Positions 1-12,067 of a stretch of 64,000 nt of DNA are shown one piece after another; within the stretch, counting starts at the first letter, position 1, and every line of letters begins with the position of its first letter. The notes beneath the pieces are model-generated. The model made no database searches. It was not told the origin of the DNA and worked only from the letters and a program-made list of their open reading frames with translations. This DNA comes from Flammulina velutipes (lineage: Eukaryota; Basidiomycota; Agaricomycetes; Agaricales; Physalacriaceae): assembly GCA_011800155.1 (NCBI GenBank), contig CM022370.1, positions 620,001 to 684,000 on the forward strand, in the 5' to 3' direction. The position numbers and the translations under genes were made by a program.

Positions 1-1127
1 ACGGATGAGGGAGGGGCAGAGGATGAGAGAAACGTGACAGGTTTATAGGTGAACGGAGGTCCGTTTGGTGATACTGGCTTCTTCTTGGGTTTGGGCTTTG
101 GGGGTGGAGTCGTAGGCCGAGATGTAGATGCAGGTCCAGTGGCTACATGAGGCGATATCTCTACAGGTGCACCAAGGGGCTCCGAATGCGTTGAAGATGA
201 TGAATTCCATTTTGTGGATGGTAAGCTTGTCGACCGAAGGAACAACGGTCCGCGAGAAGCCGACGCGGCGGCGGAGGTAGAAGCTAATGATTGGGAATTA
301 GGAAATGTAGTGGGAGCAGCCATTTGTCCCTTCTTTGCCTTCGCAGGCCCGATGTATATGTCTGAAGTATGGTAGAGGCGTTCAGCCTCCGACGTGAATT
401 CCTGTGGTACGACCTTTGGTTTTGGCCTCGCTCTCTTTGGTTTGACGGGTTCCGTCTGTTTTTGCCGATTCTTGATGGCGGCGATGGTAGCGACAGTAGC
501 TGGATCGTGCATGTGACCTAGACCGACATCGTCAATGCTAAGTGGATTGGAGAACGTGGTGGGACGTACTCTGCTGTTTGGCTATTGGCATTGCCGAAGG
601 GATTGACTCTTTGGGGACGCGCGCAGTCTACCAAACGAACGTTAATGTGCATTTTCGATGGTAAAAAGGCAACTCACTTCGCGCAATGCCAGTATAACCT
701 CCAGTCCCGCGGAGCCGTTGGCTAGTCTGGTCAGGGTACCATTGAGAGTAGCCTCCTCGCCCTCCTCAGAATGGAGGCCCCAAGACATTAAGCCCATGCC
801 TACTGCGACCCCTCTAGTCTGTGGGCCCGTAGAACGCGATTCGCCGTTATCCGTTATGCTGAGTTGTTCCGGGGCGGTTTCTGCTTCCAACGGATCGAGG
901 TGATATACTGAAAAGTCGCTGCCTCCATTCGAAAGGTCCTGGAATACTTCCGGGCTAGACTGGCAGACGATATTGAGACAGCGCCTTAGGGATACGTATC
1001 CATAACTCGGCGCTGCTCCCTCCGTAGACGATGGGATAGTCGTTGTTTCGACAGCTGTGAGCGAGCGGGCCAGGATGTATTGTCCGGCATTAATGGTATA
1101 GAGGATACGCAGGAACCTTTTTTCCAT
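1..1127 (-). CDS. Ams2/SPT21-like chromatin/histone-gene regulator, 5' part only
   Basis: This protein resembles the N-terminal domain of fungal Ams2/SPT21 proteins, nuclear factors tied to histone-gene transcription and silencing. The start ATG is the complement of 1125-1127. Exon 1 ends at 678 with a GTGAGT donor and an intron follows to 582; exon 2 is then open to the window edge. Residues 1-150 hold the family pattern: an opening LYTINA with ARSL, a YGYVSLRRCL block, SSPEVFQDL, SVYHLDPLE and GLMSWGL. The second exon is basic and proline-, serine- and lysine-rich, with runs such as PPPKPKPKKKP, typical of the disordered tail. The C terminus lies outside the window. The gene is divergent from the membrane-protein gene at 1258, leaving about 130 bp of shared promoter. 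The family call rests on remembered motif similarity. Confidence 0.72.
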
Positions 1128-1257
1128 GAGGGATGGAAGCAAAGTCAACAATGTGGTGACGTGACAAACGTGACGCAAATCGCAAGACGCGACCGCGCGT
1201 GTCTTTGTCAGCAAACACTCCTTTCTCTTCGACATCCACCCTACGCTCATTTTTACT

Positions 1258-2190
1258 ATGTTCATTCTTTTTCGCCATTTCAGAAAGCTTCTACTTGGTA
1301 AGATACCGCACCTATCTCAGTTTATCTCACTCATCGGAGCCAGGACTGGTCTCGCTCCTCTGTATCACCTGCATCGTACTGTCGATTCTTGTGCAATCTC
1401 GTTTTCAACATCGCAGTGGAGTGGTTCTCATGCTCTGCGTTGAAGCTCTCATGCTCATCCATTCCTTGGCCTCGTGCGCATTATTCTGGCATCGCCTATC
1501 TTGACTCACTGTGTCTAGGGCCTATCACGACGTACTGTTTGGCCATCGACAAACAGTGGGATGGGAGCTTGCTGGACTGGTCCTATTATTCCCGTTCTCA
1601 GCTAGTAAGTCTACTACCCGTATGATCTGCCTTTCTGACAGATCTTCTGTCCTGGCAGTCCTCACATTGTTCGTCATTGGAGTCGAATTCAAGCCCAGTA
1701 GCAGCAGTCTCAAGAACGCCTTCCACGCTCTCCAGATACTTGTTATTGCTGATGCCGCATTTCGTAAGCTTCACTACCGCTACGCCCTCAATAGCCTGAC
1801 TCGTTAACAGTCGCCTTCTATGCTCTATCCCTCGTCTTGATCTCAGTGGCTACGATGTCCTTCTTTGACGCTCGAGTGCTTACTCGCGAAATCGACTCTT
1901 CGCCGTCGCCGTTCCCTATTCGATACATTATCTGCCGCATACTACCTGGCATGTCCTCGCCGGCGGTAGAACGCCCCAAGACTCATAGCTCGCAATCCTG
2001 TTTGCCTGGCTGTAACTGCATCTCAAAGTCCGAACCCGACATGATTCAACCCTCTCTAAACGAGTACGATCTTACGACAAGGAGCTTGGCACAGTCCATG
2101 GAAGTCTCGCCGTCCCGGCCATCGTCTCTTATTCGCCTTCCAGATGACGTAGAGAGGAGGAGTTCCATCGCCTTGACTTTTTCTGTCTAG
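1258..2190 (+). CDS. Small four-helix membrane protein of unknown function
   Basis: I do not recognise a family. A consistent five-exon model is 1258-1297, 1344-1473, 1519-1604, 1659-1763 and 1811-2190, with all phases closing and a total of about 246 residues. The introns are 45-54 nt with normal GT-AG ends. After a short basic N terminus there are four hydrophobic stretches: around residues 15-30 (SLLCITCIVLS), 38-55 (VVLMLCVEALMLI), 70-95 (LAGLVLLFPFSAILTLFVIG) and 110-135 (AAFLAFYALSLVLISVATM). A polar, cysteine-containing cytosolic-looking tail of about 100 residues follows and ends with a hydrophobic tripeptide. There is no signal peptide of secreted type. The start is the only ATG that gives correct phase into the first helix. 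The product could be a transporter-like or organelle membrane protein. Confidence 0.6.
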
Positions 2191-3547
2191 ATAAGTCTAG
2201 CTATCATTGATGTACGATCGTGAGGTCTACTTACTGGGCAGTAAATCACGTTCGCTGTTCAAAATTTCCATGTGCTATGCACTCCACGACATGCTGGTAC
2301 TCGGACTGTCAGTCGCTCAAAGCCATGATCTGTCCCTCGCAGCTAGATCTTCCTGCACGGATTTCAGCGAGACGCAAGTCTGAACTATTGTTGGGTTTTC
2401 AAAGTACGAAGGCTGAGTGCATCTGAACGGTTTCTGTGGCAGATTTGGACATCTGCTCCCGCTTGTGTTCCATACTTCTTCGTTCTGAGAATACTTGATT
2501 GTCTGTGGCTGGCTATAGTACTATGGCCCAAGACAGCCTGATTAGCCTGTTCTTGAAGTCATTCACGTGTTTTCACTAAACGGAATGGGTCTCCGAGACG
2601 TTGTGAGGGTATCTTCGTCCCATAATTGTGCCAGACAAGGTTTTATGATTTTTTGGCTATGTCGCTCAACGCCGCTAGCCTAACTACGCGTTCATGTGGT
2701 ACCGGGGAGTATCGAACCCGCCTCGTCACCGGCCACTGTATTGGCAATGATCAGGAGATTGGAATATATAGAGGCGAGCTGGGCTCGAGAGAGACAGCAC
2801 AATCGTTCGGAGCTGATTCGGGATGCTATAGATTATCTACATCTAGATTATCGCGATATTCTAGCACCTTGACATGCTGACATGAGGACTTCCACATGTG
2901 AAAGACTTGGTTACTTAGTTGAGCTGACCGAGTCAACAAAAAAGAACAAGGAGCTGCAGTAAAATTGCGATTGAGAGCTCGCCACGTCGGACAAGGCTCA
3001 TCGTACTAATTTGTATTGACGACATGAACCTTGCGCAATCCGGACAAGAGTAGCAACGGAACCAAATTTATGTTGCTGATCACATTTATATTCCTGACCA
3101 CCACAATCACTTTCTGTTTCCTTCCCTCTCCTAGACGAAAACACTCATTCCTATCATTCTTCTTCTTTCCGACTTTGTCAGTGCCAGCGCCGACCAGAAA
3201 ACGCGATTGCCTCGAGGCCACTGGCAGAACTCAGGCGTAGACACGTTTTTCTCTAGTTGCTCTGCACCATCATCCAGGCTCTGCCTCTGCAGCATTCTCT
3301 GTTGTTGTTATTTTCAAGATTGCTTAGCACAGTCCTAGGGATACGGTACGTGAGATAGTCATCTCCAGCATTAATGTCCTGACAATCAACCAGAAATCCA
3401 ACCTAGGTCTTGTGCTAGGGACAACCGCCCAATCTTGCACTTCAATCTTCGACGTTAACGGACATCAGCTTTCCCCGCAACTGTCGAAAAAGATCCTCCA
3501 AGCCTCGCCCTTTGGTATTCGTTGCAGAACGCCTCTCCCTTTCCATC
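2191..3547. other. Intergenic stretch upstream of the AGC kinase
   Basis: About 1.36 kb without a gene I can support. Short open frames occur on both strands but none shows splice-consistent conservation, hydrophobic structure or a family motif. The part from about 3090 to 3330 is pyrimidine-rich on the + strand and could be leader or promoter of the kinase gene that starts at 3548. Confidence 0.5.
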
Positions 3548-6500
3548 ATGCTACCCGATCTACCCCCAAGCCGCCGTCCTCCCGTACGCATGGACGCGGA
3601 GGATGGCCCATGGAGCGTTAGTGTCGCTGAATCTCCTCACGACACTAACTCATACAGTCTATATGTCAAGAGTATGTTCCCCTCTTGTCATACTCCCTGT
3701 TCTAAACACTTAACCTTTCTTTAGCACCCACTCATAACCTTACTCTCACACGTACGGCACGAGAGATCGTGGAGCTGGATACAAAGCTACGAGAAGCCCA
3801 TCCGAACATCCAAGTGCCAAAACTCCCTCTAGATGCTGCCTCCGTCACCAACATTCCCACGAAACGCAAGTCAAACTTCCTTAATACCCTCTCGCGTCTT
3901 GCATCGCCTCACGGCAGCAAGATTCGGCGATACAACAACGCTACCAACGCCGTTACCCCAGCCAGTACCGTCACATCACCTTTGGCATCACCTTCCAATG
4001 AAAAGACGGATCCGTTCCAAACTGTCACCCCCAATTCTATCATTACCACACCGCAACCTGCCAGCACCTTTCTTGCCGCGTATTTTACCACCGTCTCCAA
4101 CACCTCTGGCTTGCGACAGGCACGTGTCTGGAAGCGTTTTGTACGTGTGCGCACCGACGATCTAGAGAGCGTCCGTGTTGAACGGGCGATCAAGCGTGTT
4201 CGCTCTGATCTTGCTGCTCATACCGGCATGTCAGGGAAGGAGCGAACCCAGAGCATCACATTCAAAGAAGCCGTCAAGGAAGTGAACATCGGAGAGGCTG
4301 TTCATGAGGACTCTCCCACAGGTGTTAAAGAATTCGGGGAGGATTCTGAGGCTGAGCTTAATGGCGCCGAAGCTGTCGTGGAATCACCTGCGGATCCAGA
4401 CACCCCAAAGACTCCAGTCTCTGCAGGAACTCCTCCCTCCAGTCGTCTTCACCGTTCTCGTTCCGCCGACCCAGACAGCTCGGCGCGGTTGTCTCGCGCT
4501 TTTACTGCATCTTCCATTGGCCAGGATACGACTTCATCCCAAACCGACATGGAAACGGGCGATGAATCCTCTGCCTCGCATGCCAAGAAGCCGAAGAAAA
4601 AGATATCCATGCCTGGGGATCCCAAGAAGAAAGGCAGGAAGGTGGTCATCGACGATTTTGAGATGATGAGAGTGCTGGGCAAGGGGTGCGCCGGGAAAGT
4701 TCTGCTTGTGAAGCATAGGTCCTCCAGCGATTTGTATGCTCTCAAGGCTATCACGAAGAGACACGTACTCGCCCACCAGGAGCTCCAACATACTCTCACG
4801 GAGCAATCTGTTTTGAAACGAATGGCAGCTGGGGCTAGAGACCCGTTCGTCGTGAAGCTCTGGTGGAGTTTCCACGACAAGGAGAATTTGTTTTTGGTTA
4901 TGGTGAGATATCTGTCCTCACTCTCTAAGCATTACTGCAGTCCTAACAGATGTTCAGGATTTCCATCCCGGAGGCGATCTCGCTACGCAGCTCGCGCGCT
5001 GGGGACGACTTGGTCGAGATCGAGCGCGATTTTACGCAGCCGAAATTGTTGAAGGAGTGGAAGGGCTTCATGCTGCAGGCGTCATCTACAGGGATCTGAA
5101 GCCGGAGAACATCCTTATTGGCGGCGATGGGCACATCGTCCTGACTGATTTTGGCCTTTCCAAGGAGTTTCCTATGCGCGCAATGGCAGCTACTGCGCCC
5201 GCAACACCGTCTGGCAGTAATTCCGATGTTAGTATCCAACCAGCAGCGCCTCCATGGATGCAGGTCGATACTGGCGGCGAACTCGCAGCGGGCTGGCCGG
5301 GGCCAGCAGGACACGTTGATCAGACAGCTACATTTTGTGGTACTGCTGAGTATCTCGCCCCGGAAGTCATTCAAGGCCTGCCATATTCGTATCAAGTGGA
5401 TTGGTGGAGTTTCGGCACCATGCTGTACGAGATGCTGATGGGAATCGTAAGTCTATCTACTTCGTTCTTTGGCGCTTGGACTCATCGCTTTTAGACGCCA
5501 TTCTGGGCGCAATCCCATTCAGACATGTACGTTCGGGTACTTCAGGACGAAATACATTTCCCAGACGATAGGGCCATCGACCAGGATACCAAAAGTCTTC
5601 TACGTGGCGTTAGTGACCATTGAATTTCGCTGTTTTCTACAGTTTCACTGACGAATGCAAACCAATAGTTATTGCAAAAGAACCCTGCTCTGCGGATCAC
5701 CGAACCCAGAATCAAGAGACATCCATACTTTTCAATGATTGAATGGTCTCATGTGTACTATAAACGCTATATACGTACGTTCTATCATCAACAGCTTTTT
5801 ATTCCCCCACTAACGATCATGCACAGCACCTTATATCCCTCCAACGGATCCTTCCAACAGAGGCGATACTCAGAACTTCGATGACACCTTCCTGGACATG
5901 GAACCTGTACTTGACGAGTATGTCGAAGAGGAGAATGATCAGACGGACACTGATCAAGATAACGGCGAGCACACGGATACCGATCGCACAGACGGTGAGA
6001 GTAACACCACCCCGTCACAGTCGCGCAGCTCTTCCGTAGCGCGTACGGCTATCTCTCCCCCGACGGAAGACAACTCAATAGACTTGTTCGATGGATACTC
6101 TTTCAAAGGTCGTCATTCCGTCCTTATCGACGATGAGGAGGAACAGAGTAGCGAGGAAGAGACAGATGAAGAAGAGGAAGATGTACTGGCGTTGCGTGGT
6201 CTAGAGGCAGAGACACTTCTGCTTGATGATAACCCTCAAGAAGTGGAAGTGGGCGAGCCTAAAACGCCTGAAGCGCGCCCTGCGACATTACCACCCGATG
6301 ATGTCCTCCCTCCTCTTCCCGAATCGCCCATTATGTCGACTCCCATCGACCTCCAACCAGACACGCCAAAGGAGACATCGGCCACGCAACTCGATGTGGC
6401 GAGGCCAAGGAAAAGCAAAGACATCGACGGAGAGGCCAAGCCAGTCAACAAGATCGTCAATCGCCTATCCAGAGCCCCACGTCGCGAGAAGTCCGGTGTT

Positions 6501-7157
6501 CCCGCATTGGATCAGTACCTCTCAGATGGCGCTGTTACAGAGCACGACGACGAAGATGAAGACTGGGACTTCATCGAAGCCGTCGATGGCGAAGATCGGA
6601 ATGGCAGCAAAGCAACGAGTCTGTTTGCGCGTGGTGTGGTGGACAGATATAGGCTTGCTGTATTCCGGAAGGCATCTACTCCAACATCCAGTCGCACCGT
6701 GTCAGCCACTTCGGTGCAGCCGACTCCTTCTGAGTCTCCCACTTCCAGTCTGGGTCAGCGACGAGGTGTAAATCCGGGGTTGAGCTTCAGGCGGAACCCT
6801 CGGCAATTTTTGAAGCCCAAGTCTCCTCCCTCCTCGTACTCCAGCAAGGCTAGCATGTCACAACGGTCCATGAAGTCTAACTCTGGCCAGAGTCTCTCGT
6901 CGATGTCCCCGACCCTGCCTGCCGCCTCGCCGTCACTCAAGTCGAAGGAATCCGCAACGTCTGTTGGTGCTACATCCGACCAGTCGGATTCGGTCGTCAC
7001 CGTGCCTAGTGCATCGGAGATACCCAAGAATGGGATAGAGCATGGCGAGAAGAAGACCAAGAAACTGAAGAAGTACAAGGAGAACGCAGAGAAAGTCTTT
7101 TCTCTTTTCTCTCCTACCCCTCGCCTTGCCTCAGCGTCATCTTCGCACCATCCATAA
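3548..7157 (+). CDS. PX-domain AGC serine/threonine protein kinase
   Basis: A cytosolic or membrane-recruited signalling kinase of about 1113 residues in six exons (3548-3671, 3725-4902, 4958-5446, 5495-5608, 5669-5774, 5827-7157). The N terminus has a PX phosphoinositide-binding fold: SLYVKTPTHNLTLTR, then AREIVELDTKLREAHP; its second half lies after a Ser/Thr/Pro-rich insertion near residue 150. The kinase domain starts near residue 350: glycine loop LGKGCAGKVLL, ATP lysine in YALKAI, helix-C glutamate in TLTEQSVL, YRDLKPEN near 477, DFG near 498, TFCGTAEYLAPE near 559-570 with the PDK1-type threonine, and DWWSFG. The activation segment carries an insertion of about 45 residues rich in Ala, Pro and Gly. 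A C-tail turn-like motif FDDTFLDMEP is followed by more than 400 acidic and Ser-rich residues. The closest known types are Ypk/SGK/S6K-like AGC kinases. Confidence 0.92.
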
Positions 7158-7474
7158 ACGCCCAGGTGGCTATATGCTATATTCTATACCCCGAAACGCT
7201 ATCCTTTTGCTGATTTATACACATCTTTAAACTTATTTTATGCTATGAAGGGACTTTATTTGGTTACCAGTCGTTATTTTCCCCTCTTGCTGTCGGATTC
7301 CCCTTCTAATACTAAGCCAATTGCATGTACTTTGACCTTCGTTTACCCTATTCTTTGTCGTATTGCATCGCTATGCTATCAACTTTTAGGCACTCTCATT
7401 TCGTAGATTTCCACTCTAATTGTACAATCTTAGAAAGGTGATAACGATGTCGATCATCGAACAATTGCACTTAT
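7158..7474. other. Convergent 3' intergenic gap
   Basis: 317 bp between the stop codons of the kinase (+) and the amylase (-). It is A+T-rich with several T tracts, consistent with two 3' untranslated regions. No gene is seen. Confidence 0.6.
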
Positions 7475-9574
7475 TTATTTCCTTCCCGTCGCGTCGTGCT
7501 TTACCCAGATGCTGACGCTCCGAGCTTGGCATTTGAACTCGGCCCATCCATCTTCTCCAATGACAATCTCGCCAGGATACCACCCAAGTACGTCCGTCCA
7601 CTTCTCATTGGCGCGGTGCTAAAACATACGAGATAAGTCACAATGTAGGGGACTGGAGCAAAGAGCATGCTGACCTTGCCCACTTCCATCCTTTTGGAGC
7701 CCTCTCCGGTACCGTTGCACAAAACGACTGCGCAGCCATCAAGGTTGGGCTTACCCTCTTCCGTTTCCTCACCCATTCTGACCCAACCTACACAGTTCAT
7801 GTGGTCCCAGTAATCTCTCAACTCGCCATATGCATACAGCTTTCGTGCACGAATCATATCGCCAAGTTGAGAGACAGGTTCCTGAGGGTTCTCGCCTTTG
7901 GTGCCGTACAAATCGCCGTAGAATACGCATCTGATGAGATGTGTTACTACGATGTATTCCAGATAGCAGAAAATGAACACGTACGGATACCCGGCAGGCC
8001 TCAACAAAATCAACGCGTATGCTAGGGGCTTAAACGCGGGTGAGACCCAGCTCTCAAGAGCTTGGCCAACTTGCTAGTTCAGAGTCAATTTATGTCCGGA
8101 ATTCTCTGAGTCAGACATACCGTACTAAAAGGTGAATATTGTTAGTAAATGCAACTCAGGTTTCAGGAAGAACGCACTCATGATTATCCACTAGAGTGAC
8201 TGCGTCGATGGGCCTCTTCTGAACGACAGTTCCGTCCCATATCGCACGCATGTCGTACGATTCAGCACGGTCGCCCGCTTCTTTGAAGTTGTAGTGCAAT
8301 GGCGTGTCAAAGACACTGAACTGTAAAGAGCGTTAATTTCTCTTCGAATGCGAAACCAGTGTGGTTTAATCGTACCTGTGTCCCAAGTGAATCCAGATAC
8401 GCATCTAGATCTTCTAGGGAATCTTTCCAAAACTCGCCCACAGCGAACATCTTGGGCTTATCAGTCTCTTTGCGAACATGCTGCACGAAGTTGCCGATGA
8501 AGCTGGCATCAATATGCTGACAAGGGAATCAGGCAAACGTTCAATGGTCGCCCCCGGAACGAACCTTGACAGCGTCAAACCTGAATCCCGCTGCGCCAGT
8601 CTCGTTGATGACCCATTTTCCCCAGTTCAGCGTGTCGTCTCTAGCTTCTGGATGGCTATAGTCGATATCTGCTCCCACTGAATGACAAAACCAGAGTTAG
8701 CGATAGGAGTGTGTACGAGTGGAGACCTACTCAGGTAGTCGTAGTTGCTATTCTCATCGTCCACGCCTTGAGCCCAATTCTTTCCATCACCTTGGATACG
8801 GAAAATAGCGGTCTTTCCATCCTTGTCGTCGTAGTCAACCCCAGTAAAGTGGTTAAAATTATACTTGAACGAGCTGTACTAAGAACGAGAGGTGGAATTG
8901 AGCTTTTGAAGAAAGGAAAGACAGATCATGGTTCACATACCTTGTCCTTTCTTCCAGGAAATGAAAATCCGGTCCATCCCTGTAAATCATCTAGATGAGA
9001 TATAGAACATGAAGGACTTGCAGTGGACTTGCCTTGATATCTTGCAAACCCGATACCTCCTTATTTCTATCATTATTATCGACCTCTTTAACGCCAAATT
9101 TCTCCGTCTTATCCGCGCCAAATCTAAGAGAATCCGATTGAATGACCGATCGGATAAGTCGTAACGCAGGCGACATACCTATGGTTCAACACAGCGTCTA
9201 TATAGCTGACGATGCCTTTCTCTTTGGCAATCTTCGTCAATGCCAGTAGCTCTTCTTTAGTACCATATTTCGTCGGGCAGCCGCCTTTCTGGTCGAACTC
9301 GCCTAAATCGTATAGGTCATAAATATCGTAGCCAACGGACTCTGGGGCGGAGGCTTTGGTAGGTGGCGGCAGCCACATGGCAGTGACACCAATGTCGGCT
9401 AATTCGTCGGTCTTTGAGGCGAGTTTCTTCCAGTGTGCGCCGTTGCCTTCGGTGTACCATTCGAATGCTTGGAGCTTCGCGACAATTAGTATGAGCCTCG
9501 TACGTCCTGCGACGACGTACCATCGTGTAATTCTGTTGTTTTCCAGAATACGTGGCATTGGCGTCGGAAGACAT
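7475..9574 (-). CDS. Intracellular GH13 alpha-amylase (AmyD-like)
   Basis: An alpha-amylase-family glycosidase of roughly 505 residues in twelve exons. The start codon is the complement of 9572-9574 and there is no signal peptide, so the enzyme should be cytosolic, like fungal AmyD-type enzymes that resemble bacterial GH13_5. Domain A regions are clear: LNHR near the first intron series (region I), GFRFDAVK with the nucleophile Asp (region II), VGEFWKD with the acid/base Glu (region III) and VDNHDT with the stabilising Asp (region IV). The C-terminal beta domain ends after SVSIWV; the stop is at 7475-7477. Two splice oddities are needed for this model: a GC-AG intron at 8980-9032 and a 4-nt exon at 8121-8124. 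Neighbours do not form an obvious starch cluster. It could act on glycogen or maltodextrin, or serve in alpha-glucan wall synthesis, as proposed for related fungal enzymes. Confidence 0.93.
8121..8124 (-). other. 4-nt microexon in the amylase gene
   Basis: On the minus strand the sequence reads TTTTAG|TACG|GTATGT, a 4-nt exon between a normal acceptor and a normal donor. The preceding exon ends in AATCATGA (donor GTGCGT) and the next begins CAAGTTGG after GAACTAG. Joined, they give GAT ACG CAA, Asp-Thr-Gln, restoring the conserved VDNHDT-QVGQ segment of GH13 region IV. Skipping it would shift the frame. Confidence 0.85.
8980..9032 (-). other. GC-AG intron in the amylase gene
   Basis: A 53-nt intron whose minus-strand donor is AAG|GCAAGT and whose acceptor is TTTACAG|GGATGG. 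Splicing here joins LQDIK to GWTGFSFPGR, the expected GH13 order. A GT alternative four bases on breaks the frame. Confidence 0.8.
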
Positions 9575-9799
9575 GTTTCTATGTAATCTGTAGGGGATGG
9601 TGATAGCAAAAGGAAAACAGGGCTCTCATCGCTATCATCCCCAGTTTTGAAGGATTTGAAATGGAAGTAAGTTCATGACGCGCTCGCGATCATGGTGCAA
9701 CGCGCTGTGACGCGTTTTGCTTTGCCTGACATCATCGATTAGATAAGAAAGATAGAGTGGCGTAAACAACGGTGGTATAAATACCCTTAAATTACAAAA

Positions 9800-12067
9800 T
9801 CAGCAGTAATACAGCGTGTCAACTCCCAAAGAGTATTTAGCTTTGATCAAATCTGCAGCGCGCTCGGCTACCATGTATACAGGAGCTTGGGTATGGCATT
9901 CGGGTATTGAAGGCTGTAAGAATGTGTTGTTAAAAGACCATTCCTTTTGAAAATGAAATCACTCACAAATACAGATGCATCCACAATTCTTACACCCTCG
10001 GCACCTTTCAGTAGTAGTGACTCGTCGACAACGCCCCATCTTGCTTTTTTTGGAGACATCCTCGAAGTTCCTACAGGATGGTTGATATTTGAGCCATAAG
10101 TTCGCACATATTCAAGCTTCAGCTCGTCGGTTGTCGCGTTTGCTAGATCGCCATATGGTGCGATGACAAAGTCGTCCCATTGAGGTGCGCTCAAGAATGT
10201 ATCCACATCCTTCATGACTTGAACGATGGCGTGCTGGTCGAAGGAGCTCTGAAGAAATGCAGGATCAATCAGAGGCTTTGCAAATGGGTCAGTAGTGTTG
10301 ATAGTAACAGATCCGTCTAAACAAGTCAGTAAGACAGACGGTATAACAGTAATAATCCACATACAAGACGTCGGTGATACCACACCAGTCAAGACGGTCA
10401 AGAAGGAACCTGTGGCTGGCTGTGGCAGAGGACCAAACGCAGCAAAGCCATCCTGCAAAAATGTTGAGCCTTTTCCTAAATGGACTATGATAAGACCCAT
10501 ACCACAAAGATCATCTCAACATGCCCCGACTTGTCACCAGATGATGGATCTTCAAAGCTCTGGAAGATTTCCGAATCATCGGGCAATCTCAAGAACGCGT
10601 AGGTGTTCGCAGGAGAGTTGACGAATCTTCCTTGACGCGTCTGATTCCATTTCTGGAGTTCCTGGCCGAATAATGTGCTGTTTCTCAACAACGGGTCAAA
10701 CGTATCGTTCGAGTTGACGAGGTAGTACGTCGCCACAGCGGGATGGTCGGTGAGATATTGGCCAACGTCGGGAAGATCCACGAGCGTCTTGATGTTAAGG
10801 GCTCTCAAATCGTTTCTAGAGCCTATACCTGATAGTTGGAGGATCTGAGGTGTGCCTATCACACCGGCGCTAAGAACGATCTCTTTGGACGCTGTTACAA
10901 TGACCGGGGCATCTGTCGAAAGCTGAAGTCAATGGTAAGATGAACAGAAAGAATCGCTGACCGTCGGAGTTGCCTGCCAGAGAAATAGAACGGAAAGCTG
11001 GCTTCCCTCGGTTTCCATTAGTTTGAATCAACTTGGTCACACGCGTGTTTATAAGCACGTCAAGGTTGGGACGGTCGAGAATGGGATAGAGATAAGACGT
11101 CGCAGAACTGCTCCTCTCGCCGCCACCAATAGATGATTGCATGTAACCTGTTCGACATGGTTAACAAATGCGAGATGACTTCGGACTGACGCTCACTATA
11201 TCCTAGGGAAATGCCGGCATTATGGTCTATCGTGTACGAAAACCGGCCCCCGAGCTCTTTGCTTGCATTGACGACTCGCGCGTCTAGTTGGGTGGGGAAT
11301 CCTGGTACACTGGTCTGCACTTCCCCATCAACACCGTGTGCAGCGGGATCTACTTGACCGGATGTGTCGTGCCCATCTGCAGGTGCTACAAGACGCGAAA
11401 CCTAAGATGACTGAGAACCTATATGTAATGAGAAAATAGAAGAATCTACCCGACGCCAGTAGGTGTCCATCGCGTCCCAGGACCAGCCGTCGTCACCAGT
11501 TACATCGGCCCAATGATCCCAAAGGTCTATAGAACCTTTGTTCCATGTGAGAAGGTCTGTAAACTGATTAACGACAACAAAGAACAGGCATCGCCCAACC
11601 TACTGATCACACTGGTACCACCAAGGCCGAACCCTCTGGTAAACTTTAGTGTTCGGTTATTGTAGCCTTCTAAGGGAACGGTGGTATAGTTCCAGTCACT
11701 AGCACTTCCGGCCAAAGAACTGGCTAGAAAGGGTACAACTGTTGCGATATTGCCTTGATTACTAGAGAAGAAATGAACACGTCAGAAGCAGACAAGCCGT
11801 TAAGTAACGGACCTTCCCCCTGCTTCAATCGCAAGAACTCTTACGTCTGGATTCTCCGAAAGACGGTTAGCGATGACGCTACCGGACGTTCCAGCTTCAT
11901 AATGAATTAAACCAGCGGCTTTGGACGTGTAGACACAAACACCTACCACCAACAATCACGAAGTCATACTCCGTCTGTCCCAGATCAGCAGGCGAGTAGA
12001 TAAGCTTCCCGTAGCCAAAGCTTTGCAGGCTCAAGAACCCAAGGAGACAGACGCGTCGAAAGACCAT
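9800..12067 (-). CDS. Secreted GMC oxidoreductase (aryl-alcohol/glucose oxidase family)
   Basis: A flavin-dependent oxidase or dehydrogenase of about 600 residues, spread over roughly nine short-intron exons. The start is the complement of 12065-12067. It opens with a hydrophobic signal peptide (MVFRRVCLLGFLSL...), so export is expected. The FAD-binding region YDFVIVGGG and AGTSGSVIANRL with LAIEAGG follows, then GLGGTS, the GMC signature GTPQILQLSGIG and the C-terminal substrate domain HPVGTSRM with ECHTQAPVYMVAERA, which provides the catalytic His pair. The stop is at 9800-9802 just after DLIKAKYSL. In wood-decay fungi this family makes H2O2 or recycles quinones and aryl alcohols. Substrate cannot be read from the sequence; aryl-alcohol oxidase, glucose oxidase or a pyranose-type dehydrogenase are all possible. 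Confidence 0.92.

Noticed and set aside
2695..2735. tRNA-like T-arm on the minus strand (GGGTTCGATACTCCCC)
   Set aside because: The T-stem has a mismatch, and no matching acceptor strand (GGTACCG), D-arm or anticodon arm is found in the following 100 bp.
4449..4880. Antisense frame inside the AGC kinase exon
   Set aside because: Shadow of the large kinase exon with no independent support.
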